Assembly (NCBI GenBank): GCA_029449235.1
Contig: JANATG010000002.1
Location: 3,038,001-3,102,000 of the forward strand
From: Linnemannia schmuckeri
Lineage: Eukaryota > Mortierellomycota > Mortierellomycetes > Mortierellales > Mortierellaceae
DNA: 64,000 nucleotides
Direction of reading: 5' to 3'
Part shown: piece by piece, positions 36,036 to 47,552 of the stretch
Layout of the letters: every line of letters starts with the position of its first letter
Numbering within the stretch: position 1 is the stretch's first letter
Program-made: the position numbers and the translations under genes
Notes under the pieces: model-generated
Databases searched by the model: none
Seen by the model: only the letters and a program-made list of their open reading frames with translations
Told to the model about the DNA's origin: nothing

Positions 36036-39000
36036 ACTTGTGTGCTCTTTGCTTGAGGTTGAAGGTCGAGTTGTGGGGTTAGATAGGGGAGGTACAAAGG
36101 GAGGAAGGGGAGGAAATGAAAGTAGATGCTGTGTTCGATTCAGTAAGTGCCAAGAGATGAGTGTGTCTCAAGACAAAGAAGGGAAGGGAAAGTGGTAAGT
36201 AAGACGAGATGAGATGAGGTGGAGTGGAAGGATAGTGATTCGTTGCCAGGAATGAATGAAAAGAAAAGAGAAAGAGAAGAAAAAAAAAGGAAGAAAGAAG
36301 GAGGGGCGAGCGAAAGAAAAGGAAGGGGAAGAAGGACAGAGGAGATAAAGATATTGATGGATAAGAGAAAGGGATATAAGAAAAACTAGCTAGTTGTAGA
36401 AAGAAATAAGGCGGGGATTATAAGGGGAAGACAACGGGGCGAGGGTGGAAGAGGGGGGACAGGACAATGATATTGATACTGGCGTGAAAGAAGGTAGGGT
36501 AGCTATCATGTCAAAAGCCAGTAGAAAAGTCAAAAGGATGCTAGTGATTAGAGACTGCATGAATTGAGCAACGAATAAAGAAAAGAGAGTTATCGCAGAA
36601 CACACGAAAAAGGTGTGTTTAGAGCTATGGAGTAAAAGTGAACATGGAAGATGATCGTAGATCTCCTCTTTTTCTCCGTTGTCGCTCTTTGTCCAATGCT
36701 AATTAAGCATCATACTAAAGGAGAATTCGGTGCTTTTGCGGTGGTTGTGGAGGTAGTAGTAGGTGCCGAGATACAATTTCGAAAAAAAGAAATGTCCCAT
36801 CGCCATGCCGGCGAAGACAGAAGAAAAGACAAAAGGGCAAAGCATGATCGCGGGATACAAACAGTACAAACAGATAATTAAAAAACATAGATCATCTCGG
36901 AGCCAAATCAAAAAGTCTGGGACAATCCTGGTTACTGATCCTCCGAGAGAGATACTGTTAATTGTGTATGTTTGAGCGCAGTGTATTGTACGCAGGAGCA
37001 GGAAGAGAGATACAGAAGAGAGGTGGCGGGTTTAGGGGATGATAGGGCTTAGCCGTCAAATGGGTTCTTTTTTAGGTAAAGGAAAGGGCGAAGGCACTTT
37101 TGAAAATAGTGCGACAGGAAAGGTATTAATCTTTCAGGGTATGTTTGTGATACATACGCGACACAACAAATTGCAGGCGTGGGCTTGTTGCTAGTGCACG
37201 CTGTATATGTGGATAGGGTTAAAAACAGCGAGAGAGCGAGGAGGAGAGGAGGGATGAGTAATGGGAGGGAGAGTGAGGGAAGGGCAGGAAGGGTGGAGGA
37301 GAAGGAAGAAGGGAACAAGAGATGAAATAAGTAAAAAAGAAGAGGAAGGGGAGGATGAGGGAGAGGGATAGAGGGAGAGGGAGAAAGAAGTAAAAAGAGC
37401 AAGGGTACCGACCTGGAGAGATGATATAGGTACACACCAGACAACAGGCAAGAAGCAGGATCTCCTGTTTTTCTTGTCTTTTTCTTTGCAAGCGACAGAC
37501 AGACTACTGCTCTGGTCGCTTAGATAACTTTCGAGAGGGGTCGGTTGCGGGCTGTTTTTAAGAGTTGGTTTGCTGTCTCTGCTTTACGAAAAGTGTACAC
37601 AATAGTGCAAGAGGTCGATCCCCAGGCCAGACATAGAAAGGGAGGGAGTGGGTGAGTGAAAAGGAGCATAAGCATTGGAAGTACTAACCAAAAGAAGAAT
37701 AGGATTCGAGGGTGGCAATTGTATGTGAAGGGTGGATAGTGAAGACAAGTGGGGAAGAAAAGGAGCCAAGGCGGTTAACCTAAACGAAGAAAAAAAGACT
37801 AGACAGAGAAAAAAGAATGAGTAAGTGGCGCGACCCTCGACAAGAAAAGTGGATAATACATAACTGCAAGCAGAGAAAAGTGCCAAAGGCATTTGTAATG
37901 GAGCAAAGGCAAAGGTAGGAAAGACTGACTGGTATGTGCCCAGATAGGAACGAAGGAGAAGGAGAAGAGGTGGAAGGGGGCGTATGTGTGCATGTGCTCA
38001 TTGGGAAAATTGAGAGGGTGAATGTGCCAGGCCAATGTTGAAAATAAGGGAGGGCCATACAGAGAGAGATAAGTGATTCCAAGAAAAGAAAAAAAAAAAA
38101 CACGGATGTAATGAACAACGGGCGTGTGGAGGACGTAACTCGGGAAGCATTCACACCACTATCTATGCACACGACGTACCTCTCCTTCCCTCGCCGTTCG
38201 ACAAACGACTTCCAACAAGAACCTCGTTGTATAGTCGACTATGGTATGGGTAACAGATTCTAGTCGTGCTTCTGGAAAGAGGAGGGGGATGTGGTCCCTG
38301 GTCACATATATTGATAATGGAGGCGTACAAATACTATTGTAACTGAAGTTGATGTGGTACGAAAGGGGTACACGGTAGATTGTCCTGCAAAAGAAGTGGT
38401 CTCTCTTTCATTGGCCGTCAATTCTTCCTCCGTTCTTTTCAGTTGTACGACATTCCTCCTTCTCCTTCCTCCATTCACTTGCTCACCTACCCTCTATCCT
38501 CTCCGGACGAAAGAAAGAAGGTCATACGATTAGTAAGAAAACATGATTATTGTGAGCCAGGATCCAATATAGTTTTGAATACATATACACTCGCCATTGC
38601 AGTCAGTTTTCTAGTTCCTTAGGTGAATCGTAGGAATGAGTCTAGAGGACAGTTGAGACATATAGAAAACAACGGAGAGAGAGAATAAAGCGAGCGTTCG
38701 AAACCAAGGGCAAGAGGTCAGCGAAGAACGGTACAGCGAGCTTCTAGAGGGAAGAGGGAAAGAAAAAGAGACGAAGGACGAGAGAGACAGAGAGAGTGGG
38801 GGAGACTGATGAGATTGTTCATATATCACCTTTTTTTATCTCTTTCGTTCGTGTCTCCGTCGTCCCTCAGTCGTCCCTCCGCCTTGTCTTAAACTTCCTC
38901 CATTTTCATATCCTTGAAAAGGTGTGCCTTAGTTGATAAAGTTGAATCGACACATACATGCATGGCTTGAAAAACAAGGAGAGTTATCCATTCTGTTTCC

Positions 39001-39818
39001 TCGATTCAGAAGCAAGCTGAACAACGGTTCGTTCCTGGAAGGAGCATGGTAAGGTTGCCCCCCCCCCCCCCCCTCCCCCGAGTAAGCAAGATCACGTTTC
39101 GAAAAGGAAAAGTCCAAGCCACACAAATGACTTTCTTGTCCGAGAAAATGATGACAATGGCGCCCATCCATATCTCATATATGCATTGATTCCTTGCCCC
39201 CTATTTGACACTCCCTATTACATTTTTTCTCTTTCTTCTCTCATCTTTCTTTTTCATATATATCCATTACTTTATCTTGATAAGACAACAAACATGGAGG
39301 GGTAATATACTTCTATATATATGTTTGCTTTCTAAAAAACAATATTAATCCGCACTACTTGTCGTCTCTTCCTCTTCTCATTTCTTCGCCCCTTCTTTCC
39401 TCGACCGCTACAAACATCCAAGTCTCAAAAGCAATAACGATCAATTGTCGACTTATTTATACCAAGCGAAGAAGAGCACACCGCCCCCCCTCCCACGCTA
39501 TTCATCAACACCAAGAGAAACGGTCAAATCGAAAACAATAAAAGATGTGAAAATGACTAAAGTACTTGCACTGCCTCTCTCTCCCGCTCTCTCGCTCTCT
39601 CGCATTTATATTCTCAGGAACGAAGAAATATCGACCTAGATCTGTGGCATAAGGCCATTGGGCTTGGCAGCAAGATCCAAGGTAAGAGAGAAAACGAGAG
39701 GAAGAGCGAAGGGAATGGCGTAACGATGTCCGTATTAATGAAAACAAACGATCACGCCGTCGCGCATATTTTTTTTACGCCTTTCTGACGCCCTGCCCTC
39801 AGCCTGCGTCTCTTGTCT

Positions 39819-39852
<34 letters not shown>

Positions 39853-41130
39853 GTTTGTTGCATGTTGCGTTTGTGCGTATTATGTCTGTATAGCGGCGAG
39901 TGCGTGTGAGCGTAAAAGTGAAGGAGAGTAAGAGCGGAAAAGAGACAATCAGCAACGGAAAGTCGATTTCTTTCCTCCTTCGGACACATCCAACATGGGT
40001 ACGTCGCCGATTGGGCTGTCAAGCGAGAACAACCAAAAGAAAAAAAATCAGCGAGACAAAGAAACCAAAAGAACAGCACGCCCATCTGTCCATCGCTCGT
40101 ACTCTCCGTCTCATATCCCTCCTCGCCCTTCCCACCCTGTTCCTTCCTCACCCCTAGGTTTTCTCGACGGCCCATTGCCCCTTCAGCCTGTATGCTTACA
40201 GTACTATAGCTCTCTTCCCCTCACGCACCCTCCGCCCACTCTCCCTCTACCATCCTCCCCTCACTTTTCCATTTTCCACACATGCTCCTGTCTCGCCGCC
40301 TTCAGTCTTCGCCCTGTTAAAATCCCACTACTTTTCTCCATCAAAAACGCCATCTCTTCGCCCTCGCCCTATCTCTTTTGTATTTCTGTATCAAAAAAAA
40401 ACGTCCAAGACCCTCCAATACTTGCTTTGCTAATTGCTCACCCTTACCGTTATTATCCATTACACTAGAATTCCCCTCGCCACTGGCGATATTCCAGAAA
40501 CCTCATTATTGTGCAGTCTGTGCTCTCACAAAAGGGAATAAAAGAAAAAAGCAAAAATGACATATGATAGGTTGACACTGGGTGAGTGGGTGAGTATGGC
40601 TCGATTATCTCCGTCGTCAAAATCGGGCAGCGGAGAGGGGACGGACAGACAGGGACACATAGAGAGCGCAGAGGGGGAATAGAAGGAATAGGGACCGAGA
40701 GACATGACATGACAAGTGGGAAAGGCTAGCACATTCGATTGATTATTGTATTTTCACACAAACAACGAGACTAGAGGTACATAGAGGGGAACAAGAGAAC
40801 CCACGGAATATCCGTTGTTAGTTTTATTGTTTTTGGATGTATGCAGTTGTTTTGTTGGTAGTTTGTTTGTTGTTTTTTTTATTTGGTTAAAAAAAAAAAA
40901 TGAACGAACGACAAGAAGGAAGAAGGAAAGGAAAGAAAAAATGTTGGGCGATGACAAAGGCGTGTGGATTGCAAACAAGACACCCCTACACGCTCTCACC
41001 CCTCCCTCTCATTCACATCTTTTTGCCGTCATTCGCCCCTTCTCTTTTGCTCCACCCCTGCGCTCATTTTTGACCCCTCTTGTGGGATAGAAGGGGTTGT
41101 ACATTAGTGCCCCTATCAACAAAACTACTG
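36036..41130. other. 5-kb stretch with no supported gene
   Basis: From 36.1 to 38.2 kb the plus strand is purine-rich (AGGGAGAGG-type runs), as expected upstream of the minus-strand MFS gene. From 38.8 to 40.5 kb it alternates, with a 16-base C run (39058-39073) and a 32-base T run (39820-39851). Long open frames in both halves are Ser/Leu/Pro-rich readings of the base bias. An exon-like piece (39618-39681, flanked by CAG and GTAAGA) follows a short ATG segment at 39553 but has no credible continuation. A long regulatory region, non-coding transcript or lost gene would all fit. Confidence 0.55.
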
Positions 41131-42861
41131 CTACTCGACTTCCATCGCTTGAGGCTGACGGTGCTGCTGCTCCTTCTGCTCAGTTTGATCCCGAGCTTGG
41201 ACTTGAGTAGCTTGGTTTGGAAGCTCGGCCTCCTTACCGCCAGTTGACGGAAGAGGCGACTGCTGCTGCAGCTGTTCCCTCATCTCCGTGTCCACATCCA
41301 TTTCTTCATCCTCTTCCTCATCATAATCATCCTCCTCGTCATAAGGATGGGGTTGAAGAGAGGGAGAAGAGAGAGAATCGCCCGTAGGAGAAGTAGAAGT
41401 CATCGATGCTGCTGCACCACCGTCAGTGCCAACATCACCGGAGCCACCGACACCACGGGATCCAACAGCGACACCATGTGTAGAGAGCATATGGCGAACT
41501 CGAGGTTCTATCCGACGGAAGGCTTGAGGGCACATGGGGCATTTGTAAGGCTTGTCGTCCTCGCTCTGACCGTGAATCCGATGATGACGCCGCATGTCGT
41601 AGATTCTCGCAAACGACTGGCCACATTGTGGACAGGGAAAAGGCTTGAGGTTGGTGTGGGTCAATCGATGAGATTGGAGGTTGCAGCGACGAGTAAAGAT
41701 GCGGGAGCATTCTGGGCAGGCGTGCTGCTTTTTAGGCTTTGGCGTACGCGGCGGCTTGCGCTCTCGTCCTGTAGGTGTCATATTTGAAAGTGCCGGTTTG
41801 GGTTTTGCTGTTGTTATTGTGGGTGCTGCCGTCGTTGCTGGAACAGTAGGGCCAGCAGGAGGAGGAAGGGTATCTGCTCGCGGCAAAAGCTGGCGCTGAA
41901 TCCCTACTGCTGCTGAGGCTGTTGCTATTGCAGCTGTTGTTGCCATTGTTGCTGATGTTGGTGACGATGATGGTCCCGACGGTTGCTGCTGCTGCTGGTG
42001 ATGGTGCTGGTGTGGAAGTTGCTCCTCCATTGGCTCCGCTTTTGTTGTTACCGTTGGAGATGAAGATCGTCGTTCTACCCGTTCTTGTCTGTAGTGCTGT
42101 TGTTGATAGTCATATCGATGATGCCGCACCGGGTAAGGATACTCGTGAGCAACATCGGGATAGTCCTGTGCGTATCCTTGTAAATGTCCATGGCCGTAAG
42201 CATGACCATGGCCAGGCATATATCTTTGGCGCTCGTAGTGGCCGTATTGTGGGTAGTGATGCTCGTACTGGTGGCGGCGCTCGTACTGAGGATAGTGACG
42301 CTCGTGATGATGTGAAAGATGTTGATATGGGTGGTGTTGCTGCTGCTTATACACTGTCGCTGCTGCAGATGAAGAAGATGCTGAAGCTAAAACTTGTCCT
42401 GGCGAGGGCGACCGAGAGTAGTCGTTGTTGTCATAATCGTTGTAGTTTTGAGTGGTGGACAGGGTTGAGCGAGGACGGGTTGGGGCCAGAGGCGAGCGCG
42501 AGCGTGAGTAGGCGGGTGGAGGGGAAGGAGAGCGAGAGTATTTGTAGGAGTAAGAGTAAGCACGCGAAGGTGGGGGGGAAGGTGAAGGGGTGGTCGTCTG
42601 GACGGCGACGCTCTTGGTGTAGACGAGGGGCATCTGTTTCTTTTCTTTGTTGGCAAGTCGGGTGAATGAGAGACGGACGGTTTGCGGCTTGGTAGTCGAA
42701 CTTGGGCTTGAGCTGTCTGTGCTTGTGCTTGAGGTTGAGGTTGAGGTTGATGCCGTTGTGATCGCGGTTGATGTGCTGATGGAGGAGGACGAAGAGGAGG
42801 GAGGAGGAGGAAGGGTGGAAGAGGAGGAGGAGAAAGAAGAGCGGGGCTGGTGGGCGTTCAT
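41131..42861 (-). CDS. C2H2 zinc-finger protein with three fingers, low-complexity N-terminus
   Basis: Single-exon frame of 576 residues from ATG at 42861. The frame stays open upstream to 43146, but that part reads as a pyrimidine-rich leader (Leu/Phe/Cys-rich), so I start at 'MNAHQPRSS'. Three C2H2 fingers near 380-402 (HACPECSRIF...), 408-430 (FPCPQCGQSF...) and 439-462 (YKCPMCPQAF...) have TNLKP and EDDKP linkers. The N-terminal 370 residues are Ser/Thr/Pro-rich, then Tyr/His/Gln-rich with repeated 'HYPQYERRHQYEH'-like blocks. The C-terminus is acidic (DEEDDYDEEEDEEMD) and ends Gln-rich. A nuclear DNA-binding regulator is inferred; targets are unknown. The finger block is paralogous to the gene at 45280-46518. 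Confidence 0.88.
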   Translation of the reverse strand: MNAHQPRSSFSSSSSTLPPPPSSSSSSISTSTAITTASTSTSTSSTSTDSSSPSSTTKPQTVRLSFTRLANKEKKQMPLVYTKSVAVQTTTPSPSPPPSRAYSYSYKYSRSPSPPPAYSRSRSPLAPTRPRSTLSTTQNYNDYDNNDYSRSPSPGQVLASASSSSAAATVYKQQQHHPYQHLSHHHERHYPQYERRHQYEHHYPQYGHYERQRYMPGHGHAYGHGHLQGYAQDYPDVAHEYPYPVRHHRYDYQQQHYRQERVERRSSSPTVTTKAEPMEEQLPHQHHHQQQQQPSGPSSSPTSATMATTAAIATASAAVGIQRQLLPRADTLPPPAGPTVPATTAAPTITTAKPKPALSNMTPTGRERKPPRTPKPKKQHACPECSRIFTRRCNLQSHRLTHTNLKPFPCPQCGQSFARIYDMRRHHRIHGQSEDDKPYKCPMCPQAFRRIEPRVRHMLSTHGVAVGSRGVGGSGDVGTDGGAAASMTSTSPTGDSLSSPSLQPHPYDEEDDYDEEEDEEMDVDTEMREQLQQQSPLPSTGGKEAELPNQATQVQARDQTEQKEQQHRQPQAMEVE

Positions 42862-45279
42862 GGGGAAAGAAGAAAAAGAAAAAAGAAAAAGTGGGAAAGA
42901 AGAGAAGGGCGAGTGTTTATAATTGTGTTTGCAATGTGTGTGAGAGAGAGAAGGTGAGGGGCGAAGGCGAAGTTGAAGGTGGACTTGAGAAAGGCAACAA
43001 CAACAACAATAACAAAAACAACAAGAACACAAAGTAAAACAGAAGAGGAGGAAGGGAGGGAGGGCGAGGGAAGAGAGGAAATTCGAGGCAAGTACAGAGA
43101 GGAAGAAGAGGAGGGGGCGAGTATGTGTGAGAGAGAGGAAGGGCAAAGACTGAAAAAAACAGAGAATACGCCGATGACGTGCAGGGTACCCGCTTAAACT
43201 AAATCACTCTTTGTACTCCTTAAGTGGAATACAAAAAAAGGATGTCATTTCATCGGATCTGCGACGATCATTGATTTTTGACCCTGGTCATGTGATCGTT
43301 GGTATCGTCAACGAAACGAGAAATGATCGCACTTCTTACACTTCATGCCTTTCTTAAGAAAAGACAAGGTCTCGAGGCTTCGCCCTGACCGTTGTCTGGC
43401 TTACTGATCGTATCTGTCTGTATATGGAATACGGCTTGCTTCTTGGACTAGAGGCCAACTAGGTCTACGCATGTTAAAAAAAATCAAGCAGAAGGCAACG
43501 CAATGCCAATTCCCTGGCAAAAGTGCACCCCCACCTTTCTCCTAAAGCCCAAGCCTCAGCCCATGATTCCGTTTCTTTGCTCACTATGTCTAACGGCCTT
43601 GCTTGGCCAAAGGCACATTGAAACTATGGCTATGAATAAATCATGGATACGGTCATTGCGGAGTGCTGCGGACTTAACAAAGTGTGAAATGAAAGAACGA
43701 TTGGCTTAGGTGAATGCTTACCTTACTACCACGCCATTGGTGGTTACTATACTACAGAATTACTATCATGAGGGAAAAGGAGCGCATCAGCCTTCCTTTT
43801 TATACATTTTTCTGTGAATTTTGGCGAAGACATAAAACTATTAACACCCATAGCTTTGTTTTTTTTTTTTAAATAAAAGACAATCAGTTGGCTGTGGACA
43901 TGCCGCGAACTCTTTCTGTTTTTCTCTTCCTTCATTCTTCTTCTTCGCCATCGTCTCTCTCTTTCACTTCCTTTCTCCCCATTCTTTCTGCTAAACCCTC
44001 CTCGACGATTTTTTTCAAACAATCAACTGCCTCTTCACTCGCCATTATCCAAGTCGCCCTGTTCCGTGGAAGGATCTCTCAGACAAACATAAGTAAACGC
44101 CTATGGCTACCTCATACAACCCTGCTCACCGCCACGGCCCCCCCTCCTCCTTGTCGGAAAGGTAAGTACATACATCATGCATTCCCATCCCTCCTACAAG
44201 ATATAGAAATTTCTCCATGCCATGCTATGGTGGCGGAGTATGTCCCGTCCAGCCCGTTCCGCCAAGATTGTTGGCAACGCCTTCATTTTACTCGCCACCA
44301 CCTCGTCTCTGTCCCTCCCAGGGCGCAATAGTCTGCCCTCCGTTTTTTTCTATGTATCTCTTTTTTCTCTTTTCCAGTTCGTCCCCTGGCCCTCATTCCT
44401 CTTCATTCAACAGAGCAATATGCATCACACATACACATATATATATACATACACACATACACACATACACAAGGACACATACACATGTCTCACATCTGAA
44501 CATCTAACCGCTCTGCCCCTGTCCCTCGCCATTCTTAATTGAAGAGCGACAGAGGAAGAATGAGAGACGCTGCATTTGTCTTTCCTTTCCCTCTTTCCTT
44601 CCTTCTCTTACTCTTCCTCAAACTCCTGCCTTGCATTGGCACGGTTCGCTCGCTCTCACCTTCATTTGTTTATTATTGTAATTTTTTTGAGCAAGAGCAA
44701 AAAAAACCCCCCCGTCCATCCATCTGTTCTCTGTTCGTCTGGTATTCCATCTCATTTCTACCGCATGACTTGCATATCAACAAAATAAACCAAACCAAAA
44801 TAAGGCAGGCAAGGCACGCAAGCAAGCAACCTCGAAACGTTTTGTAGTTTCACGCCCTGTAATTTTAAGCCTTCGCCAAAAATTTTCTCCACCCCCTCTC
44901 TCGCCTCGTTTTTTTTAAGCAGTGGGAAGGAGGAGAAAGGAAAACAGAGAGGTAAGAAAGGTAAGATTATGTTACACGCTGCGGAGGAATGGAAAGCAGA
45001 ACAAAAGAAAGAAGGGATAAGGAAGGGCAAAAAACCTTTGTGCAAGGGTGCTTTGCCACCATCACGATGAATCATTAACGCACTAACAGTTCAACATACA
45101 CTACCAGGTCTTTGGTCAAAGTTGTTTGCTATCTTAAAAAGAAGTATGATCGTTTTTATTTTACGTTGTTGAGAAGGGGGGGTATAAATAACATGAGAAA
45201 AAAGATACTGTACAAAGACAAAGCGGGTTTGACCGCTTCTATAAAACTATGACTATGCAAAGAAAATAAAGTACTACTC
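42862..45279. other. Region between the two zinc-finger genes
   Basis: 42862-43200 is purine-rich on the plus strand, the CT-rich leader of the upstream-reading zinc-finger gene. 43900-44090 is CT-rich on the plus strand and precedes a possible small gene (44103). An (AC/AT)n microsatellite lies at about 44420-44480. The remainder to 45279 shows nothing recognisable. Confidence 0.55.
44103..44542 (+). CDS. Possible small two-exon gene, unrecognised
   Basis: A CT-rich promoter-like tract ends at ATG 44103. 'MATSYNPAHRHGPPSSLSE' runs to a good donor (GTAAGT at 44162). An acceptor at 44238 would continue in phase as 'SMSRPARSAKIVGNAFILLA' and a hydrophobic stretch to TAA 44540-44542. The 3' half crosses a dinucleotide microsatellite and is poor protein sequence, so the true 3' end may differ. 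No family recognised. ATG 44240 is an alternative start within exon 2. Confidence 0.25.
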
Positions 45280-46518
45280 CTACTTGCCAGCCCAACCATG
45301 AACAGACTGACGATGCCTGTTCCTAGGTTCAGTCCGCTTGAACCGCATGGAGCAATCAGGGCAGTCATAGGGCTTATCCTCAAGCTTGTTGCTGTGGATC
45401 CGTTTATGGCGTTGCATGTCGTAGACGCGAGCAAAAGTCTTGTCGCACTCGGAGCAGGCATGGGGTTTGAGGTTGGAGTGGGTCAGGATGTGAGACTGGA
45501 GGTTGCAGGCGCGGGTGAATACGCGCAGGCATTCTGGGCAAACGTGGACGCGCTTCTCTCCCTTTTTAGCGCGGGAGCGAGGGAGTTTGGGGGGTTGGGA
45601 GGCGACAGATGAGGGCAGCGGTGGTGAGGAGGAGGAAGGAGGGGAATGGGAAGGAATAGGAGTAGGAGAGAGCTTGATAGGGGTAGAAATGGCGCGAGCA
45701 GCGATTGGAGCAGGGACGGCGACGACCTCGGTTTCGTTGTCGCTATCACTGTCGCAGTCGCTCTCACCATCACACTCGTCATCACCGTCGTCGTCGTCGC
45801 TCGAGTCATCAACGTTCATGCCCACTACTGCACTTTCGACAGGTCCGCCTTGTTCAGAGCTAGGGAAGAGGGGCACTTCTGAGGGGATGGCGGTATACTC
45901 AGGCTTGGGGTTCGCGGGGACAGCAACAAACATGGACAGCTTCTGATACTCCTCGACGTCAAAGGGGACATCATTCTCGACTCCAAAGTCCAACAACTGG
46001 ATGCCACCGTCAAAGAGGGCAAGATCATCGCCGGGGTTCTCGAGTTGCTGTTCGTAGGGGGAGGAGGGCTCCAGGCCCGGGTAGTAGTACTCTTGACGGG
46101 TGTCGAACTTTTTGTTGCTGTCGTCGTTGTTTCTGTTGGTACGGTTGTTGTTACTGTTGTTGTCGATCAGCTCGTCAAAGGAGGTGTAGAGGACGTTGTG
46201 ACGGTGGTGGTGACGGAAGGCGTGAGAGCTGTTGAAGACAACAGCTGGCTCAGGGGTGATGGTGGTGTTGTTATTATGGTTGTTGAGGATGAGGTTCTGA
46301 GTGGCCTCAGAGGTCATGTCGATGAATGGAACAGGAGTGTTGAGCAGCTGTTCGAGTGAGGCGGCGGACAATGCAGCAGCAGCCGTGGTCTGGGTAAAGT
46401 CGAACAACGAGTCCATCATGAGGTCATCATGTCGGTCGGGGGTCGACTGACGAGGGAAGGAGAAGGTGAATTGGCTTCGAACGCGGGAGGGCGCGTCAAG
46501 TCCAAAGTTGAATGTCAT
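45280..46518 (-). CDS. C2H2 zinc-finger protein with three fingers, paralog of the 41131 gene
   Basis: Single exon, 412 residues, start 'MTFNFGLDAPSRVRSQFTF'. Three C-terminal C2H2 fingers near 325-347 (HVCPECLRVFTRACNLQSH...), 353-376 (HACSECDKTFARVYDMQRH...) and 384-407 (YDCPDCSMRFKRTEPRNRH...) match the neighbouring gene finger by finger. Linkers (SNLKP, LEDKP) and the probable base-contact positions of the fingers are closely similar, so both may bind related sites. The N-terminal 310 residues are disordered: Asn-rich runs, an acidic block (DDSSDDDDGDDECDGESD) that could be an activation domain, and a Pro/Ser-rich linker before the fingers. The protein ends five residues after the last finger His. 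A nuclear regulator is inferred. Confidence 0.9.
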   Translation of the reverse strand: MTFNFGLDAPSRVRSQFTFSFPRQSTPDRHDDLMMDSLFDFTQTTAAAALSAASLEQLLNTPVPFIDMTSEATQNLILNNHNNNTTITPEPAVVFNSSHAFRHHHRHNVLYTSFDELIDNNSNNNRTNRNNDDSNKKFDTRQEYYYPGLEPSSPYEQQLENPGDDLALFDGGIQLLDFGVENDVPFDVEEYQKLSMFVAVPANPKPEYTAIPSEVPLFPSSEQGGPVESAVVGMNVDDSSDDDDGDDECDGESDCDSDSDNETEVVAVPAPIAARAISTPIKLSPTPIPSHSPPSSSSPPLPSSVASQPPKLPRSRAKKGEKRVHVCPECLRVFTRACNLQSHILTHSNLKPHACSECDKTFARVYDMQRHKRIHSNKLEDKPYDCPDCSMRFKRTEPRNRHRQSVHGWAGK

Positions 46519-47552
46519 TGTGCTTTAGAATATGGTAGGGACGACAGTGTAAACAAAAGTAGAGGAGAAGGAAATAGTAGTAGAGATTATAGTGTTATTA
46601 GTGAAGGTGAAGTCTGAATAAGAAAAAGGACAGGGATGGTGGTTGTTGGATAATAAGGAAGTGGATAGTCAATGGTTAGGGAAGGGTACAAGTGGTTGTT
46701 ATGGAAGAAGAAAGAAGAAAGAGAAGAAAGAAGAAGAACGGAGGAGAAGAAAAAAAGGTGTCAATTAAAAACAAGAAGTGGGTCTCAATTGCATTGGGTC
46801 TGGCAAAGCAGAGCAGGGGTGGTGGGCCATGGTATCATCCGACAAGAACGATATGATGGCACAGCAAGAGAGCACAACGCACACACAAAACAGCCACAAT
46901 GCGAAATTGGCTTTCCCTGGCAAAGAAGTCAACGAAAGAGCCAAGACAGAAGCAATTCGACCAATCAGAATGCAGCGTTGGATTCGCCAGGTAAGATGGA
47001 AGGTCTATCTTAAAAAAAAAGAGAGCATCGTGATCGAGCCCTTCTCTTTCCCTCTTTCAAATAAATAGTCGTCAGCCACATGCACAGGATTCGTTTGGAA
47101 AAGAAGCAAAGAAAAGAAACTGAAGAGTGAACACGCACGGCATTTGACAGCATAAAAGTATCACGGTTTATCAGTTATAACTGATGGTTTCTGTTGTCAT
47201 GGATAGCTTTGTCTCTTCGGCCTTGTATCAATCCCATCCATCTACCGTTGAGACTGATGGTGTATGTAGCTGTGGCTAATGGTACGTAGCTTATCAATCA
47301 CTCGGCCGCAGCCCTGAACGATTTGTCTTGCTTCTCTACCTTTCTCTCTGTCGTCCCTCTCGCTCTCTGTACTTCGTATGACCATTTGGGCGCAGGGAGG
47401 AACAATAATAGAAAAAGAAATCCACACACACTCCTCATCACTGCTACAGTCTCATTTCTTCCTCTTCCCTTGTTTTTTCTTCACTTTTCGCCATCGCCTC
47501 GCTCATTCCTTTTCTGCATCACCTTTTCATTCCTATCTTAACATCACCACCC
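46519..47552. other. Divergent promoter region
   Basis: About 1 kb between the minus-strand zinc-finger gene and the plus-strand propeller gene. Purine-rich at 46680-46760 and CT-rich at 47320-47550, consistent with two outward-facing promoters. No coding sequence recognised. Confidence 0.6.

Noticed and set aside
39553..39681. Two short exons reading MTK then ERRNIDLDLWHKAIGLG
   Set aside because: Good splice sites, but no third exon continues a protein-like frame and no family is recognised.
42862..43146. Upstream extension of the zinc-finger frame to 43146
   Set aside because: The added residues are Leu/Phe/Ser/Cys-rich translation of a pyrimidine-rich leader; ATG 42861 starts the protein-like part.
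44420..44480. ACACAT/ATATAC tract as a CRISPR-like or regulatory array
   Set aside because: Simple dinucleotide microsatellite without spacer structure.
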